This document shows positions 1 through 8,545 of a stretch of 64,000 nt of DNA, in pieces (position 1 is the first letter of the stretch; each line of letters opens with the position of its first letter). Source of the stretch: CALMEH01 sp964548225 (GTDB taxonomy: Bacteria; Acidobacteriota; Blastocatellia; Pyrinomonadales; Pyrinomonadaceae). The notes under the pieces are model-generated. The model ran no database searches, was not told the origin of the DNA, and saw only the letters and a list, made by a program, of their open reading frames with translations. The stretch is taken from the NCBI GenBank assembly GCA_964548225.1, contig CAZJQP010000003.1, positions 1 to 64,000 of the forward strand, written 5' to 3'. Position numbers and translations under genes: made by a program.

Positions 1-45
1 TTCCGCCAGCGAAGCGCGGCGGAAAGAAGCCGCCTAAAGGCGGGA
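1..45. terminator. Two GC-rich hairpins after the M28 peptidase gene
   Basis: Bases 1-24 form a hairpin (TTCCGCC paired with GGCGGAA) and bases 31-44 a second one (CCGCC-TAAA-GGCGG). They lie just downstream of the minus-strand peptidase stop codon, so they could end its transcript, but no clear U-tract follows. They could also be part of a repeat element cut by the window edge. Confidence 0.35.
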
Positions 46-59
46 CTCAAAACTTTTAA

Positions 60-2129
60 TTAATACATCAACGGAATCGGGTTGTCGGTTGCAGTGCCGA
101 AGATTTCGATTTGCCATTGGGCGTTGGTGCTTCTGAGGATATACCACACGCCGGTTGACGGGCGGAAGACCGCAATGTCGTCTTTGCCGTCGCCGTCGAA
201 ATCTGCCGGAACGGGTTTGTCGCCCGCTTCGCCATATTGCAGGGAAGTGTAGCCCGTGGTTGATTTTAATTGATGCCAGATGCCGTTGCGGAAAACGGAA
301 ATGTCGGTTTTGCGGTCGCCGTCAAAATCGGCAATCATCGGCGTATCGGTGGCAAGTCCGAATTGCGTTGCCGAATAGCCTGTCGTTGATTTCTGAATAT
401 GCCAGATGCCGTTGCGGAAAACTGCTAAATCGGCTTTGCCGTCCGCGTCATAATCCGCCGCGACGGGTTTATCGCCGTTCAGCCCGAAACCTTGCGCGTA
501 GAAACCTTGCGCCGAACGATTTAAATACCAAACGCCGTTTGACGGACGGAAAACCGCGATGTCGGCTCTTGTGTCGCCGTCGTAATCCGCCGGTTGCGGA
601 ATGTCGCCCGCCAATCCGAATTGAATTGCCGTGTAACCGAGTTGCGAACGAAGCAAATGCCAAACTCCATCACGATAAATGGCAATGTCCGTCTTGCCGT
701 CGCCGTCGTAATCCGCCGGAACGATTTTGTCGGTCGAAAGTCCGAATTGCGCGGCGGTAAATCCTTGCGTCGAACGATTCAAATACCAAACTTGGTTTGA
801 CGAACGGAAAACCGAAATGTCGGCTTTTGCGTCGCCGTCGAAATCAAAGCGTTTTCCGGCAGGCACGGCGTTTTGGATATTTCCTTTCGCCAATTCGCCG
901 ATAAAGGTTAAAGCAAGTTTTGTAAATTTCAGCGCGTGGTTGGCATTGCTTCCGCTTTGCGAAATCGTATCGGTGGCTTTATGAATCTGCGGATTCGATT
1001 GTGCCAGCGTTGATTCGTGCGGGAAAGATGCCGGATAACCGCGGCTGTTCCACGGCGCGTGGTCGGAGCAAGCATAGCCGCAAGTTGTGTTTCCAACCGT
1101 CATTCCGGGTAAATATGCGGTAATCAAATCACGCAAAAATTGATTTTGCGCGGCGTTGGTTAAATCCGTAACGATGGCAAAATCAAGAGTCGAAGCCGCC
1201 GCTTTGTAATTCGTCATATCGAGTTGCAAAACGCCGACGACATTCACGCCTTGCGATTGAAATTGTGTCGCAATCGCCGTCGAACCGCGAAGTCCGGCTT
1301 CTTCCGCCGCGTAAGCCATAAATTTTACGGTGCGTTGCGGACGAAAATTTTTATTTACCAGAACACGAATCGTTTCAGTCAAACTCGCTATGCCGGAAGC
1401 ATCATCATCAGCACCGGGCGCGGTCGCTGTTTGGCTCGTCGAATTTATCGAATCTTGGTGTGCGCCGAGAACGACAACTTCACTCGGCAAAGTCGTGCCG
1501 GGAATTGTCAGAATAATCGAAGGTTGCGGCGAAGTTGCCGTCGGATGCGTAAAAAATTCAACGGTGATTTCCGGTCGCGGTGAAGCAATCTGCGTCCATT
1601 GGTCTTTGATAAAATTCGCCGAATCAGTGCCGCTCGTTTGATTGTAACGACGATTCGGAAACGCCGAAAGATCAATAATCATCTGCCGCACGTTAATCTC
1701 TTGCGCTTCGGGCAAAAGTTGATTGACGTTTGTTTGATTGTTGATTGTATATTCAACGAGTTGCGCGTTTGCGTCCGCCGAAAAAGTGTTTTCGATAAAC
1801 GAACGCGCTTCCGTTTCGGTTTCGTGTGCCGAAAATCCGGCGCATTTGTGGAAATGCTCGTGCATCAAAGGCGAAAGTCTTTCGATTTGCCCGTTGTTGA
1901 TTTTGATAACCGCAATGCCGTTAAGCGAAGAGATTTTTGCAAACTCCAAATCATCTCCCGCGAGCCGCGCCGTCTGCGCGACCGTGTTCAATTCGTTTTC
2001 GTCAATCGTAACGTAAAATTCAATCAAATCAGCGCGGGTATTTGTTTTTGAAAAGAACAAAACAAACGCCGAAACCAGCAAAATAGCCGAGAAAATTATA
2101 AAAAGATACCGTAAATTTTTTCTGAACAT
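60..2129 (-). CDS. Secreted M28-family zinc aminopeptidase with C-terminal FG-GAP-type calcium-binding repeats
   Basis: The 689-residue protein opens with a hydrophobic signal or anchor segment (about residues 9-26), then a propeptide-like region and an M28 metallopeptidase domain (about 160-412). The domain closely follows the Vibrio/Aeromonas leucine aminopeptidase pattern as I remember it. Zinc ligands would be H224 (GAHQDS), D241 (PGADDDASG), E277 (YAAEE), D304 (QLDMTN) and H383, with E276 as general base; the disulfide-type CGYAC is at 350-354. From about residue 428 to the end come six or so repeats with DxDGDxxxD loops followed by VWYLNRS- or IWHxxKS-like strands, resembling FG-GAP/VCBS propeller blades that bind calcium. 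The likely role is extracellular removal of N-terminal residues from peptides. It is a monocistronic gene. Confidence 0.9.
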   Translation of the reverse strand: MFRKNLRYLFIIFSAILLVSAFVLFFSKTNTRADLIEFYVTIDENELNTVAQTARLAGDDLEFAKISSLNGIAVIKINNGQIERLSPLMHEHFHKCAGFSAHETETEARSFIENTFSADANAQLVEYTINNQTNVNQLLPEAQEINVRQMIIDLSAFPNRRYNQTSGTDSANFIKDQWTQIASPRPEITVEFFTHPTATSPQPSIILTIPGTTLPSEVVVLGAHQDSINSTSQTATAPGADDDASGIASLTETIRVLVNKNFRPQRTVKFMAYAAEEAGLRGSTAIATQFQSQGVNVVGVLQLDMTNYKAAASTLDFAIVTDLTNAAQNQFLRDLITAYLPGMTVGNTTCGYACSDHAPWNSRGYPASFPHESTLAQSNPQIHKATDTISQSGSNANHALKFTKLALTFIGELAKGNIQNAVPAGKRFDFDGDAKADISVFRSSNQVWYLNRSTQGFTAAQFGLSTDKIVPADYDGDGKTDIAIYRDGVWHLLRSQLGYTAIQFGLAGDIPQPADYDGDTRADIAVFRPSNGVWYLNRSAQGFYAQGFGLNGDKPVAADYDADGKADLAVFRNGIWHIQKSTTGYSATQFGLATDTPMIADFDGDRKTDISVFRNGIWHQLKSTTGYTSLQYGEAGDKPVPADFDGDGKDDIAVFRPSTGVWYILRSTNAQWQIEIFGTATDNPIPLMY

Positions 2130-2233
2130 AATAATAGAAACAATAAATTAAGCGGAATTTCTTCCAAACCGATAGTTATTTGGGAAAATTACAGGGAAAA
2201 TTTGTAAAAGCGAAAGCATATACTAAAAACGAT

Positions 2234-2370
2234 TGGAGCGCAAGCGTCCCGCTTGCAATGCGTCGCTGTTTTTTAGCGGCGCAAAGGCGTTTGCTTATAA
2301 CAAACTTGATTTCATAACGAACTTTTTTTCGCGCTCTGCGCTCATTGCAAGCGGGGACGCTTGCGCTCCA
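2234..2370. repeat. MITE-like element with 27-bp terminal inverted repeats
   Basis: The left arm begins at 2234 (TGGAGCGCAAGCGTCCCGCT...). The right arm ends at 2370 and is its reverse complement apart from one extra G. The roughly 137-bp unit has no coding capacity and carries a smaller inner hairpin (GCGTCGCT / AGCGGCGC). It abuts the stop codon of the downstream minus-strand gene at 2374. It lies in the 2130-2373 gap, which otherwise holds nothing recognisable. Confidence 0.7.
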
Positions 2371-2373
2371 GTC

Positions 2374-3267
2374 CTAGTTCAAAGCCTTTAACAACAATTT
2401 TACGTTTGCGGCAAATTTTTCGAGTTCAAAATTCTGCGGATCGTCGTGCGCGTCCTTGATTCCCGCGTCAATCGCCGAATGATATGCCGGAATTAAAAAA
2501 GTTCCGCGCCGAAGACTTGCCGCAACATACAAAAGCGCGAGTCTTTCGTATTGTTTGTCGGTAAAACCCGGAAATGGTGCAATCAAATCGTTATTCGGAT
2601 TTTTATTTTTTGCATCGCGCCGTCGCGGTTGAATTAACTCGATATGAATTTGCAAACCTTTCGCGTCCGCTTTCAAAAAATCCCGCGCAAACTTTGTCCC
2701 AAAACCTTTGCCGACGGGATTTTCAAAAAAACTTGTCGTAATTGATTCGCCCAAACGATTGACAAAGATATGCGCGACCGGATTTTTGATCCAAATTTGT
2801 AAATTATTTCCTGTCCAATCTTTATTCGTGTCAAAATCCGACGGAAATGCTTCGTCCTTTAAATAAGGATAAGAAGTGTCGTGAATAATGAAATAAATCG
2901 CTTGAATTTCTTCACCGTTCGGGAGTTTTGTGATTGATAATCCTTCGTCCAACGAACCGCCGATTTGATTTTCGTCAATTTTATGTTTTTGGAGATATTT
3001 GCGAAGAGCTTCTTTCTTAAAATTAATCTTTTCGCCAATGATTTTATCAAAAGGTTTCGGCAAATTTTTCAATTCTTCGCCCAAAACACCGCCGATTTTG
3101 TTCGGTCTAAGCAAACATTTCGCTTGCTCAAACGGTTTGCCGACAAATTGCAAAGTATTTTCGTCAAATTTACACGGAGTATTTTGAGCCATAACCGAAA
3201 TATTCAACCACAAAGGCGCAAAGACACAAAGTAAGAGTAAAAACTGCTTGTAAATTAAAGTTTTCAT
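2374..3267 (-). CDS. Secreted protein with N-acetylmuramoyl-L-alanine amidase-like (Amidase_2) features
   Basis: I start it at the ATG at 3267, giving 297 residues that begin with a clean signal peptide (MKTLIYKQFLLLLC... ending near VMAQ). A longer reading back to 3402 would overlap the SIS-domain gene and bury the signal. The C-terminal part resembles a type-2 amidase: an IHDTS histidine, a central LQIHIEL strand, and a late HSAIDAGIKDAHDDPQNF stretch like the zinc-binding end of AmpD-type enzymes. If so, it would cut the bond between muramic acid and the stem peptide in the periplasm. The match is motif-level only; it might be a divergent hydrolase of unknown substrate. It lies 8 bp downstream of the SIS gene, probably cotranscribed. 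Confidence 0.5.
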   Translation of the reverse strand: MKTLIYKQFLLLLCVFAPLWLNISVMAQNTPCKFDENTLQFVGKPFEQAKCLLRPNKIGGVLGEELKNLPKPFDKIIGEKINFKKEALRKYLQKHKIDENQIGGSLDEGLSITKLPNGEEIQAIYFIIHDTSYPYLKDEAFPSDFDTNKDWTGNNLQIWIKNPVAHIFVNRLGESITTSFFENPVGKGFGTKFARDFLKADAKGLQIHIELIQPRRRDAKNKNPNNDLIAPFPGFTDKQYERLALLYVAASLRRGTFLIPAYHSAIDAGIKDAHDDPQNFELEKFAANVKLLLKALN

Positions 3268-3274
3268 TTGTGGT

Positions 3275-4303
3275 TCAAATTGTTTTTGTAACTTTCGATA
3301 AAGAACGCGGCGCGTCTGCGTCCAACCCTTTTTCTTTAGCCAAAAGCGCGGCAAAAAGTTGTGCCGGTATAATAAACGGAATCGGCGAAAGAAACTCGTC
3401 AATTTCTTCGGACAACTTTAAACTTCTTGAGCTTAATTTACTGATTCCGTTATCATTTGTTATTGTCAAGCTATCGGCATTTAATTCTTTCAAGCGTTTC
3501 AGAAGTGCAATATTACTTGCTTTTGTAACGCCGGTCGGGGCAAATAAAATAACCGGAAAACGGCGTTCGATAATTGCAAGCGGACCGTGAAAAAAATCGG
3601 CTGATGAAAATCTTTCGGCGACAACATAGCAAGTTTCCATCAGTTTCAACGCAAGTTCGTAAGAATTTCCGTAATTCAAACCGCGCCCGACGACAACGCA
3701 ATTCTCCATAAAAACATAGCGTTCGACCAAATCTTGAACTTCGCTTCTTAATTGTAAAACTTCTGCGGCGAAATGCGGGATTTTTTGAAACTCTATCTTC
3801 TTTTTGGCTAAAGCCGATGCAAGCATATAAAAATGAAGCATTTGTCCGGTGTAAGTTTTTGTGGCGGCAACACTTTTTTCTCGTCCGGCTTGAATCAAGA
3901 GCGTTTCTTCGGCAATTTTTGCCATTGAAGATTCGGCTTCGTTCGTAATTCCAATCGTGAACGCGCCTGATTTTTTTGCCTTTTCCAAAACTTGATTGAT
4001 GTCCACGCCTTCGCCCGATTGGGAAACGCCGATTACGACCGCACGTTTCAAATTTAAGTTTGCATTATATAATGTAAAAACCGATGGCGCGGAAAGCGAA
4101 ACAGGAATGCCGGTTGTGATTTCAAGAAGATAGCGTCCAAAAAGCGCGGCATTATCAGAACTTCCACGCGCTACCAAAACTATTAAATCAATCTCGCGGT
4201 TTTTTAAGAATTCACCTAGTTTTTTGAGTTTTTCCTGTTCAGCCTGAATCGTTCGTTCCAAAACAACCGGTTGTTCCGTTATTTCCTGAAGCATCAAAGA
4301 CAT
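3275..4303 (-). CDS. Double SIS-domain sugar isomerase/deaminase (GlmS isomerase-like, no glutaminase domain)
   Basis: The protein has 342 residues with two SIS folds. The first has ARGSSDNAA and SQSGEGVDI phosphosugar-binding loops; the linker ends in the typical ExxVAATKTYT; the second contains GRGLNYGNSYELALKLMET. This matches the isomerase half of GlmS and the NagB-II/AgaS-type proteins, which interconvert or deaminate amino-sugar phosphates in the cytoplasm. No N-terminal cysteine glutaminase is present, so it is not a glucosamine-6-phosphate synthase. The SADFFHGPLAIIE segment is typical of the family. With the amidase-like gene downstream, a role in recycling peptidoglycan amino sugars is reasonable but inferred. 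Confidence 0.8.
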   Translation of the reverse strand: MSLMLQEITEQPVVLERTIQAEQEKLKKLGEFLKNREIDLIVLVARGSSDNAALFGRYLLEITTGIPVSLSAPSVFTLYNANLNLKRAVVIGVSQSGEGVDINQVLEKAKKSGAFTIGITNEAESSMAKIAEETLLIQAGREKSVAATKTYTGQMLHFYMLASALAKKKIEFQKIPHFAAEVLQLRSEVQDLVERYVFMENCVVVGRGLNYGNSYELALKLMETCYVVAERFSSADFFHGPLAIIERRFPVILFAPTGVTKASNIALLKRLKELNADSLTITNDNGISKLSSRSLKLSEEIDEFLSPIPFIIPAQLFAALLAKEKGLDADAPRSLSKVTKTI

Positions 4304-4309
4304 AATTTT

Positions 4310-5218
4310 TTAATTTTCCGACAAAGTTTCCGTTAAGTTGGTTTCAATTTCAGCCGTTAGTTTTTCCAGTCTTAGTTCGGATAAAACCGAATTTAACGCG
4401 CCGCCGATTAAGATGACCAAAGCCGTTAAATAAAGCCAAAGCATCAAGATTATTACCGCTCCGAGCGAACCGTAAGTTTTATCGTAATTATTGAAATAAT
4501 TCAGATAAACTCTGAAACCATTTGTCAATAAAAGCCATAAAATAATTGCCGTAACCGAACCGTAAGAAATCCAATTTCGCTTATGATCCTTGATATTCGG
4601 CAGAAAATTATAAACCATTCCAAATGTCAAAAGTAGAACAATAATAAACGAAACCCATTGAATTGCCGTCAAAATCAAAAACGATTCAATCGGCAGATTT
4701 ATCAATGAAAGCAAAGTAGAAAGAAATTTCCAACCATAAAAAACGATACCTAAAACAAATGAAAGCAGGAAAATCAACAAAAGCGTCATTGTCAAAGATT
4801 CCAGTTTGGTTCGCCACCAAGAACGGTCTTCTTTGAGTTTATAAACGTGATTTAACGCAACCCGAAGGCTGTCCATTCCTGCGGAAGCCGACCACAAGGC
4901 AACCAAAAAACCTATGGTCAATTTGCTTCCCGAACTGTTTTCGGAGACTTCTAAAATTGTTTTTTGAACAAGTTGGTAAGCCGAAAACGGCATTATCTGC
5001 CCAAGATAAGAAAAAAGTTCGTCGCGCAAATCGGTTGCACTTCCTAAAATTAGCCCGAATAAATTTACCAAAAAAAGTAAAAGTGGAAACAATGAAAACG
5101 AAAGGTAAAACGCCACTTGAGCGGAACTGCTTAAAATATCTTCTGCCCAAAATTTGTTGTAAAGCCTTATGAGTATTGTTTTTACGGCGTTAAATTTTTT
5201 CCCGAAAGAAAGCGACAT
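4310..5218 (-). CDS. YihY/BrkB-family inner-membrane protein
   Basis: The product of about 302 residues has some six hydrophobic segments and the family hallmarks: an early AFYLSFSLFPLLLFL segment, a WSASAGMDSLRVALNHVY stretch, and a late GSLGAVIILMLWLYLTALVILIGGALN segment. BrkB/YihY proteins are often misannotated as RNase BN; their transport or membrane role is unresolved. I use the ATG at 5218, since the reading from 5236 starts at TTG and overlaps the mutS stop. It follows mutS by only a few bases and precedes the SIS-domain gene by about 6 bp, so one transcript is likely. Confidence 0.85.
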   Translation of the reverse strand: MSLSFGKKFNAVKTILIRLYNKFWAEDILSSSAQVAFYLSFSLFPLLLFLVNLFGLILGSATDLRDELFSYLGQIMPFSAYQLVQKTILEVSENSSGSKLTIGFLVALWSASAGMDSLRVALNHVYKLKEDRSWWRTKLESLTMTLLLIFLLSFVLGIVFYGWKFLSTLLSLINLPIESFLILTAIQWVSFIIVLLLTFGMVYNFLPNIKDHKRNWISYGSVTAIILWLLLTNGFRVYLNYFNNYDKTYGSLGAVIILMLWLYLTALVILIGGALNSVLSELRLEKLTAEIETNLTETLSEN

Positions 5219-5222
5219 AATT

Positions 5223-7811
5223 TTAGCCCGATGCAAGTTTTAATTCGATTTTATTTTCGCCTATTTTTTTCAATTTTACCAACTTTTTCAGTTCATAAAG
5301 TTTCATTAGTGCTTCAACCGGTGAAAGAGAATCGGCATCGAGTTCATCAAGAATTACTTCGACCGGCAATGGTTTATCAAATTTGGATGAAGGATTTTTA
5401 AATTTTGAATGTTCAGCTTCATATTCCTTCAAAAGCGTTTCAGCACGCCTAACAACGGGTTTTGGAAGTCCGGCGAGTTTTGCGGCATAAACGCCGTAAC
5501 TTCTTAATGCCGTGCCGCGTTCGAGTTTATATTTGAATGTCAATTCGCTTTCTTTTTCAACGATTAAAAAGTGGAGATTTTCAAAACGCGGTAAAACTTT
5601 TTCAAGTTCCGCAAGCTCGTGATAATGTGTTGCAAACAGCGTTCTTGTTTGTAATTTCGGGTGATTATGAATAAATTCGACGACGGCTTGCGCTACTGCT
5701 AAGCCGTCAAATGTCGAAGTTCCGCGCCCCAGTTCATCGAGCAAAATTAAACTTCGTGATGAAGCGTGATGAAGAATTTCAGCAGTTTCGATCATTTCGG
5801 TCATAAAGGTTGATTCGCCTGCGCCGATACTGTCATACAAACCGATTCGTGTGAAAATTCTGTCGCAAAGTCCAATAATTGCTTCGTCTGCGGGAACGAA
5901 AGACCCGATTTGAGCTAAAATTACGATAAGAGCGACTTGCCGTAAATAAGTTGATTTTCCACTGGCATTCGGTCCCGTTATCAATGCAATTTGAGGTGCG
6001 CCATTTCCGCCAAGTGCGGAATCATTTGCAACAAATTTATCTTTCAGAAGTTTTTCCAAAGAAGGATGCCGTCCTTTTTTTATCCGCAAAAGGGAAGTCT
6101 CATTAACTGTCGGGCGATTAAAATTCATCTCATCGGCAATTTCTGCCAAAGAACAGATTGTATCGAGATAAGAAATGGTTTTTGCCGCAAGCAAAACTTC
6201 TTGACGATTTTTCCCGACTTCAAAACAGATTTGACGAAACAAATTGTTTTCCAGTTCTGTAATTCTTTCTTTGGCGTGCATTACGAGAGATTCGTGTTCT
6301 TTGAGTTCGAGTGTGATAAATCTTTCTGCGGGAACGAGTGTTTGTTTGCGCGTGTAATCACCGGGAACAAGATGCAAATTAGACTTCGTAATTTCTATGA
6401 AATAGCCGAAAACTTTATTAAAACCGACACGCAAAGATTTAATTCCCGTGCGGAGACGTTCGCGGCTTTCAAGCTCGGCGAGGAAATTTTTTCCGTTTTG
6501 TAAGGATTCTCGTAATTTATCGAGTTCATCAGAAAAGCCGCGTCTGATAACGCCAATTTGATCTGTTTGTCGCATTGGTAATTCTTCGGAAATTGAAGAA
6601 TCAATTAAATTTGCAATTTTCTCGCAAACGGGAAGTTGTGCCAAAAGTTGCCCGAAGCGAATCGTGTCCTTTTGCAAAATCTTTTTAAGTCGTGGAATAA
6701 ATTCAAGACTTTTTCCAAAAGAGCGAAGCTCAAATGCAGAAATATAATTGGCTTTAGCTCGACTCGAAAGACGTTCCAAATCTTTGATGTTTGCTAAAAT
6801 TTCGCGTAAGGCGGTTCGTTCGTCAAAATGTTCCTTAAACCATCCAAGATGTTCTTGTCGCCGAAAAATCTCCGAAACATCAAGAAGCGGTTGGTGCAGC
6901 CATTTTCGCAAAAGCCTGCTGCCCATTGGGGTTTGGGTTCGGTCAATCAAATTTAACAGCGTCGCACTAGAGGAACTTTCAAAGATTTCAAGACTTCGCA
7001 ATGTGTGCGAATCAAGCATCATAAATTCAGAAGAGTCATAACTGGTTAACCGTGTTAAATTTTCAGAATTAGCAAATTGAGTTTCCTTTAAATATGAAAT
7101 AATTGCACCTGCGGCAGAAACTGCCAATGGCGCATCTTCAATTCCAAATGGTTTTAAGGTTGTTGTATTAAAGTGTTGTTTGAGTGTTTTTTTTGCTTTT
7201 TCAAATTCAAATAAATCAGAATCCAATCGCGTTACAAATCTTGGTAAATCACGGTTAGTCAATTCTTTCTCCGTTTCCGTGATTAAAATTTCAGCAGGTG
7301 CAAGTCTTGAGAGTTCAGCGAAAGCGTCGCGGTTTTCTATTTCCGTTGCTGCAAAATCGCCTGTTGTTATATCTGCGTAAGCAATTCCGGCACGAAAACC
7401 ATTACTGAAAAATGCAGCAAGATAATTGTTTGATTTACTGTTTAAAAGGTTTGGTTCGATTATTGTTCCGGCTGTTACAATTCGGACGACATTGCGTTCA
7501 ATTAACTTTTTTCCTTCCTTGTTTTTGGTTGGCACGGAAGAAGTTTGTTCGCAAATTGCTACACGATGACCACGGGAAATCAGAGTTGCCAGGTGTCTTT
7601 CGAGGGAATTGTGCGGAATGCCAGCAAGCGGCACACGCATTCCTTTGCCCATCGGTTTTGAAGTCAGAACAATATCCAATTCACGCGCCAAAAGCCGGGC
7701 ATCATCATCAAAAGCCTCATAAAAATCGCCCAAACGAAACAACAAAATCGCGTTTGTGTGTTTGGCTTTAATTTCCAAATATTGCCGCCGAATCGGTGTT
7801 TCGACTTTCAT
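5223..7811 (-). CDS. mutS: DNA mismatch repair protein MutS
   Basis: At 862 residues this is full length for bacterial MutS. The N-terminal domain has the mismatch-reading FYEAF motif (FRLGDFYEAFDDDA), followed by connector, lever and clamp regions and a C-terminal ABC-type ATPase. The Walker A is TGPNASGKSTYLRQ, the Walker B is ILLDELGRGTSTFDG, and the ATHYHEL histidine is present. It recognises base mismatches and small loops and recruits MutL; no mutL lies in this window. It leads a probable operon with the BrkB-type and SIS-domain genes. A repeat-built hairpin at 7840-7912 separates it from the gene upstream. Confidence 0.97.
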   Translation of the reverse strand: MKVETPIRRQYLEIKAKHTNAILLFRLGDFYEAFDDDARLLARELDIVLTSKPMGKGMRVPLAGIPHNSLERHLATLISRGHRVAICEQTSSVPTKNKEGKKLIERNVVRIVTAGTIIEPNLLNSKSNNYLAAFFSNGFRAGIAYADITTGDFAATEIENRDAFAELSRLAPAEILITETEKELTNRDLPRFVTRLDSDLFEFEKAKKTLKQHFNTTTLKPFGIEDAPLAVSAAGAIISYLKETQFANSENLTRLTSYDSSEFMMLDSHTLRSLEIFESSSSATLLNLIDRTQTPMGSRLLRKWLHQPLLDVSEIFRRQEHLGWFKEHFDERTALREILANIKDLERLSSRAKANYISAFELRSFGKSLEFIPRLKKILQKDTIRFGQLLAQLPVCEKIANLIDSSISEELPMRQTDQIGVIRRGFSDELDKLRESLQNGKNFLAELESRERLRTGIKSLRVGFNKVFGYFIEITKSNLHLVPGDYTRKQTLVPAERFITLELKEHESLVMHAKERITELENNLFRQICFEVGKNRQEVLLAAKTISYLDTICSLAEIADEMNFNRPTVNETSLLRIKKGRHPSLEKLLKDKFVANDSALGGNGAPQIALITGPNASGKSTYLRQVALIVILAQIGSFVPADEAIIGLCDRIFTRIGLYDSIGAGESTFMTEMIETAEILHHASSRSLILLDELGRGTSTFDGLAVAQAVVEFIHNHPKLQTRTLFATHYHELAELEKVLPRFENLHFLIVEKESELTFKYKLERGTALRSYGVYAAKLAGLPKPVVRRAETLLKEYEAEHSKFKNPSSKFDKPLPVEVILDELDADSLSPVEALMKLYELKKLVKLKKIGENKIELKLASG

Positions 7812-7839
7812 AACCCTCAGTAACTTTGGGAAGAAAAAA

Positions 7840-7912
7840 AGTAAAAAGTAAAAAGATAAAGTTGGAAGGAGATCTCATTTCTACTTTTTACTCTTTACTT
7901 TTTACTTTTTAC
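7840..7912. repeat. Hairpin with arms made of GTAAAAA/TTTTTAC direct repeats
   Basis: The left arm repeats GTAAAAA (about 7841-7860) and the right arm repeats CTTTTTA (about 7881-7911), separated by roughly 20 nt. It overlaps the stop codon of the LURP-one gene and may terminate that transcript before mutS. It belongs to a set of similar structures in this window (also at 29794 and 58745). Confidence 0.6.
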
Positions 7913-8496
7913 CCGCGCATTCTTTCGAGTAATGTCATAGTCAACACGCCCAACAATACTCTTGTTTCTTCGTCGCCGCTGAGTTGAATTAAAGGTTCCA
8001 ACTTAAATTCACCTTGCATAAATGCCGGTTGTTTGGCAACACGCGCCACAGGAGTTCCGTCAAGACGTGAAACAATATATGTCGGATTAAAAACATAACC
8101 GGCGAACATTCCGATAATGGGCAATTCGCCGAAAAGTGCATCCATCACTTTAACCCAACCGTTTTCCTCATTGATATTTAATACATGGTTACCAGCATTG
8201 TCGGAAACTTCATAATTTGCTTTCCAAATTGAACGCATTCCCTTACGTCGAATTGCACCAATCGGATTACCTTGCGCTCCCGTAAAACGATAATTTGCCG
8301 AAAAATCTATAACACGGTCGGCTTTTATATTAAAAAGGTGTTGTGTTTGGGCTTCATCTGCGAAAACGTTGATGTCTTCTTTTAATTTAAATAATTTTTG
8401 TTTGACATAGCCAAGCAGATTGCCATTTGCATCCTTCATATAAATTTGGCTCGCCAGCGCAAATTTCTTAAAACTAAGAGTCAGGGGATAATTCAT
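7909..8496 (-). CDS. LURP-one-related / scramblase-like (tubby C2) family protein
   Basis: The protein has 195 residues from the ATG at 8496, which is preceded by a clear GGAGAA ribosome-binding site. The reading back to 8619 adds an implausible extension that overlaps the upstream gene. Visible features are the antiparallel-strand pattern of LURP-one proteins: LGYVKQKLFKLKEDINVFAD, a central IGAIRRKGMRSIWKANYEV, and a late hydrophobic hairpin GELPIIGMFAGYVFNPTY. These folds resemble the tubby C2 domain and phospholipid scramblases; the bacterial function is unknown, probably membrane-associated. The hydrophobic C-terminal end (VLLGVLTMTLLERM) fits that. Low sequence complexity is absent and the gene looks intact. 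Confidence 0.7.
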   Translation of the reverse strand: MNYPLTLSFKKFALASQIYMKDANGNLLGYVKQKLFKLKEDINVFADEAQTQHLFNIKADRVIDFSANYRFTGAQGNPIGAIRRKGMRSIWKANYEVSDNAGNHVLNINEENGWVKVMDALFGELPIIGMFAGYVFNPTYIVSRLDGTPVARVAKQPAFMQGEFKLEPLIQLSGDEETRVLLGVLTMTLLERMRG

Positions 8497-8545
8497 AATT
8501 TCTCCAATATTCAAAATAATATAAGTAAAACTCTTGTATTTTACA

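Noticed and set aside
155..984. Long plus-strand frames rich in Cys and Arg opposite the FG-GAP repeats
   Set aside because: They are the antisense reading of regularly repeated DxDGDG codons; there is no ribosome-binding site and no plausible domain, and the peptidase on the other strand explains the open frame.
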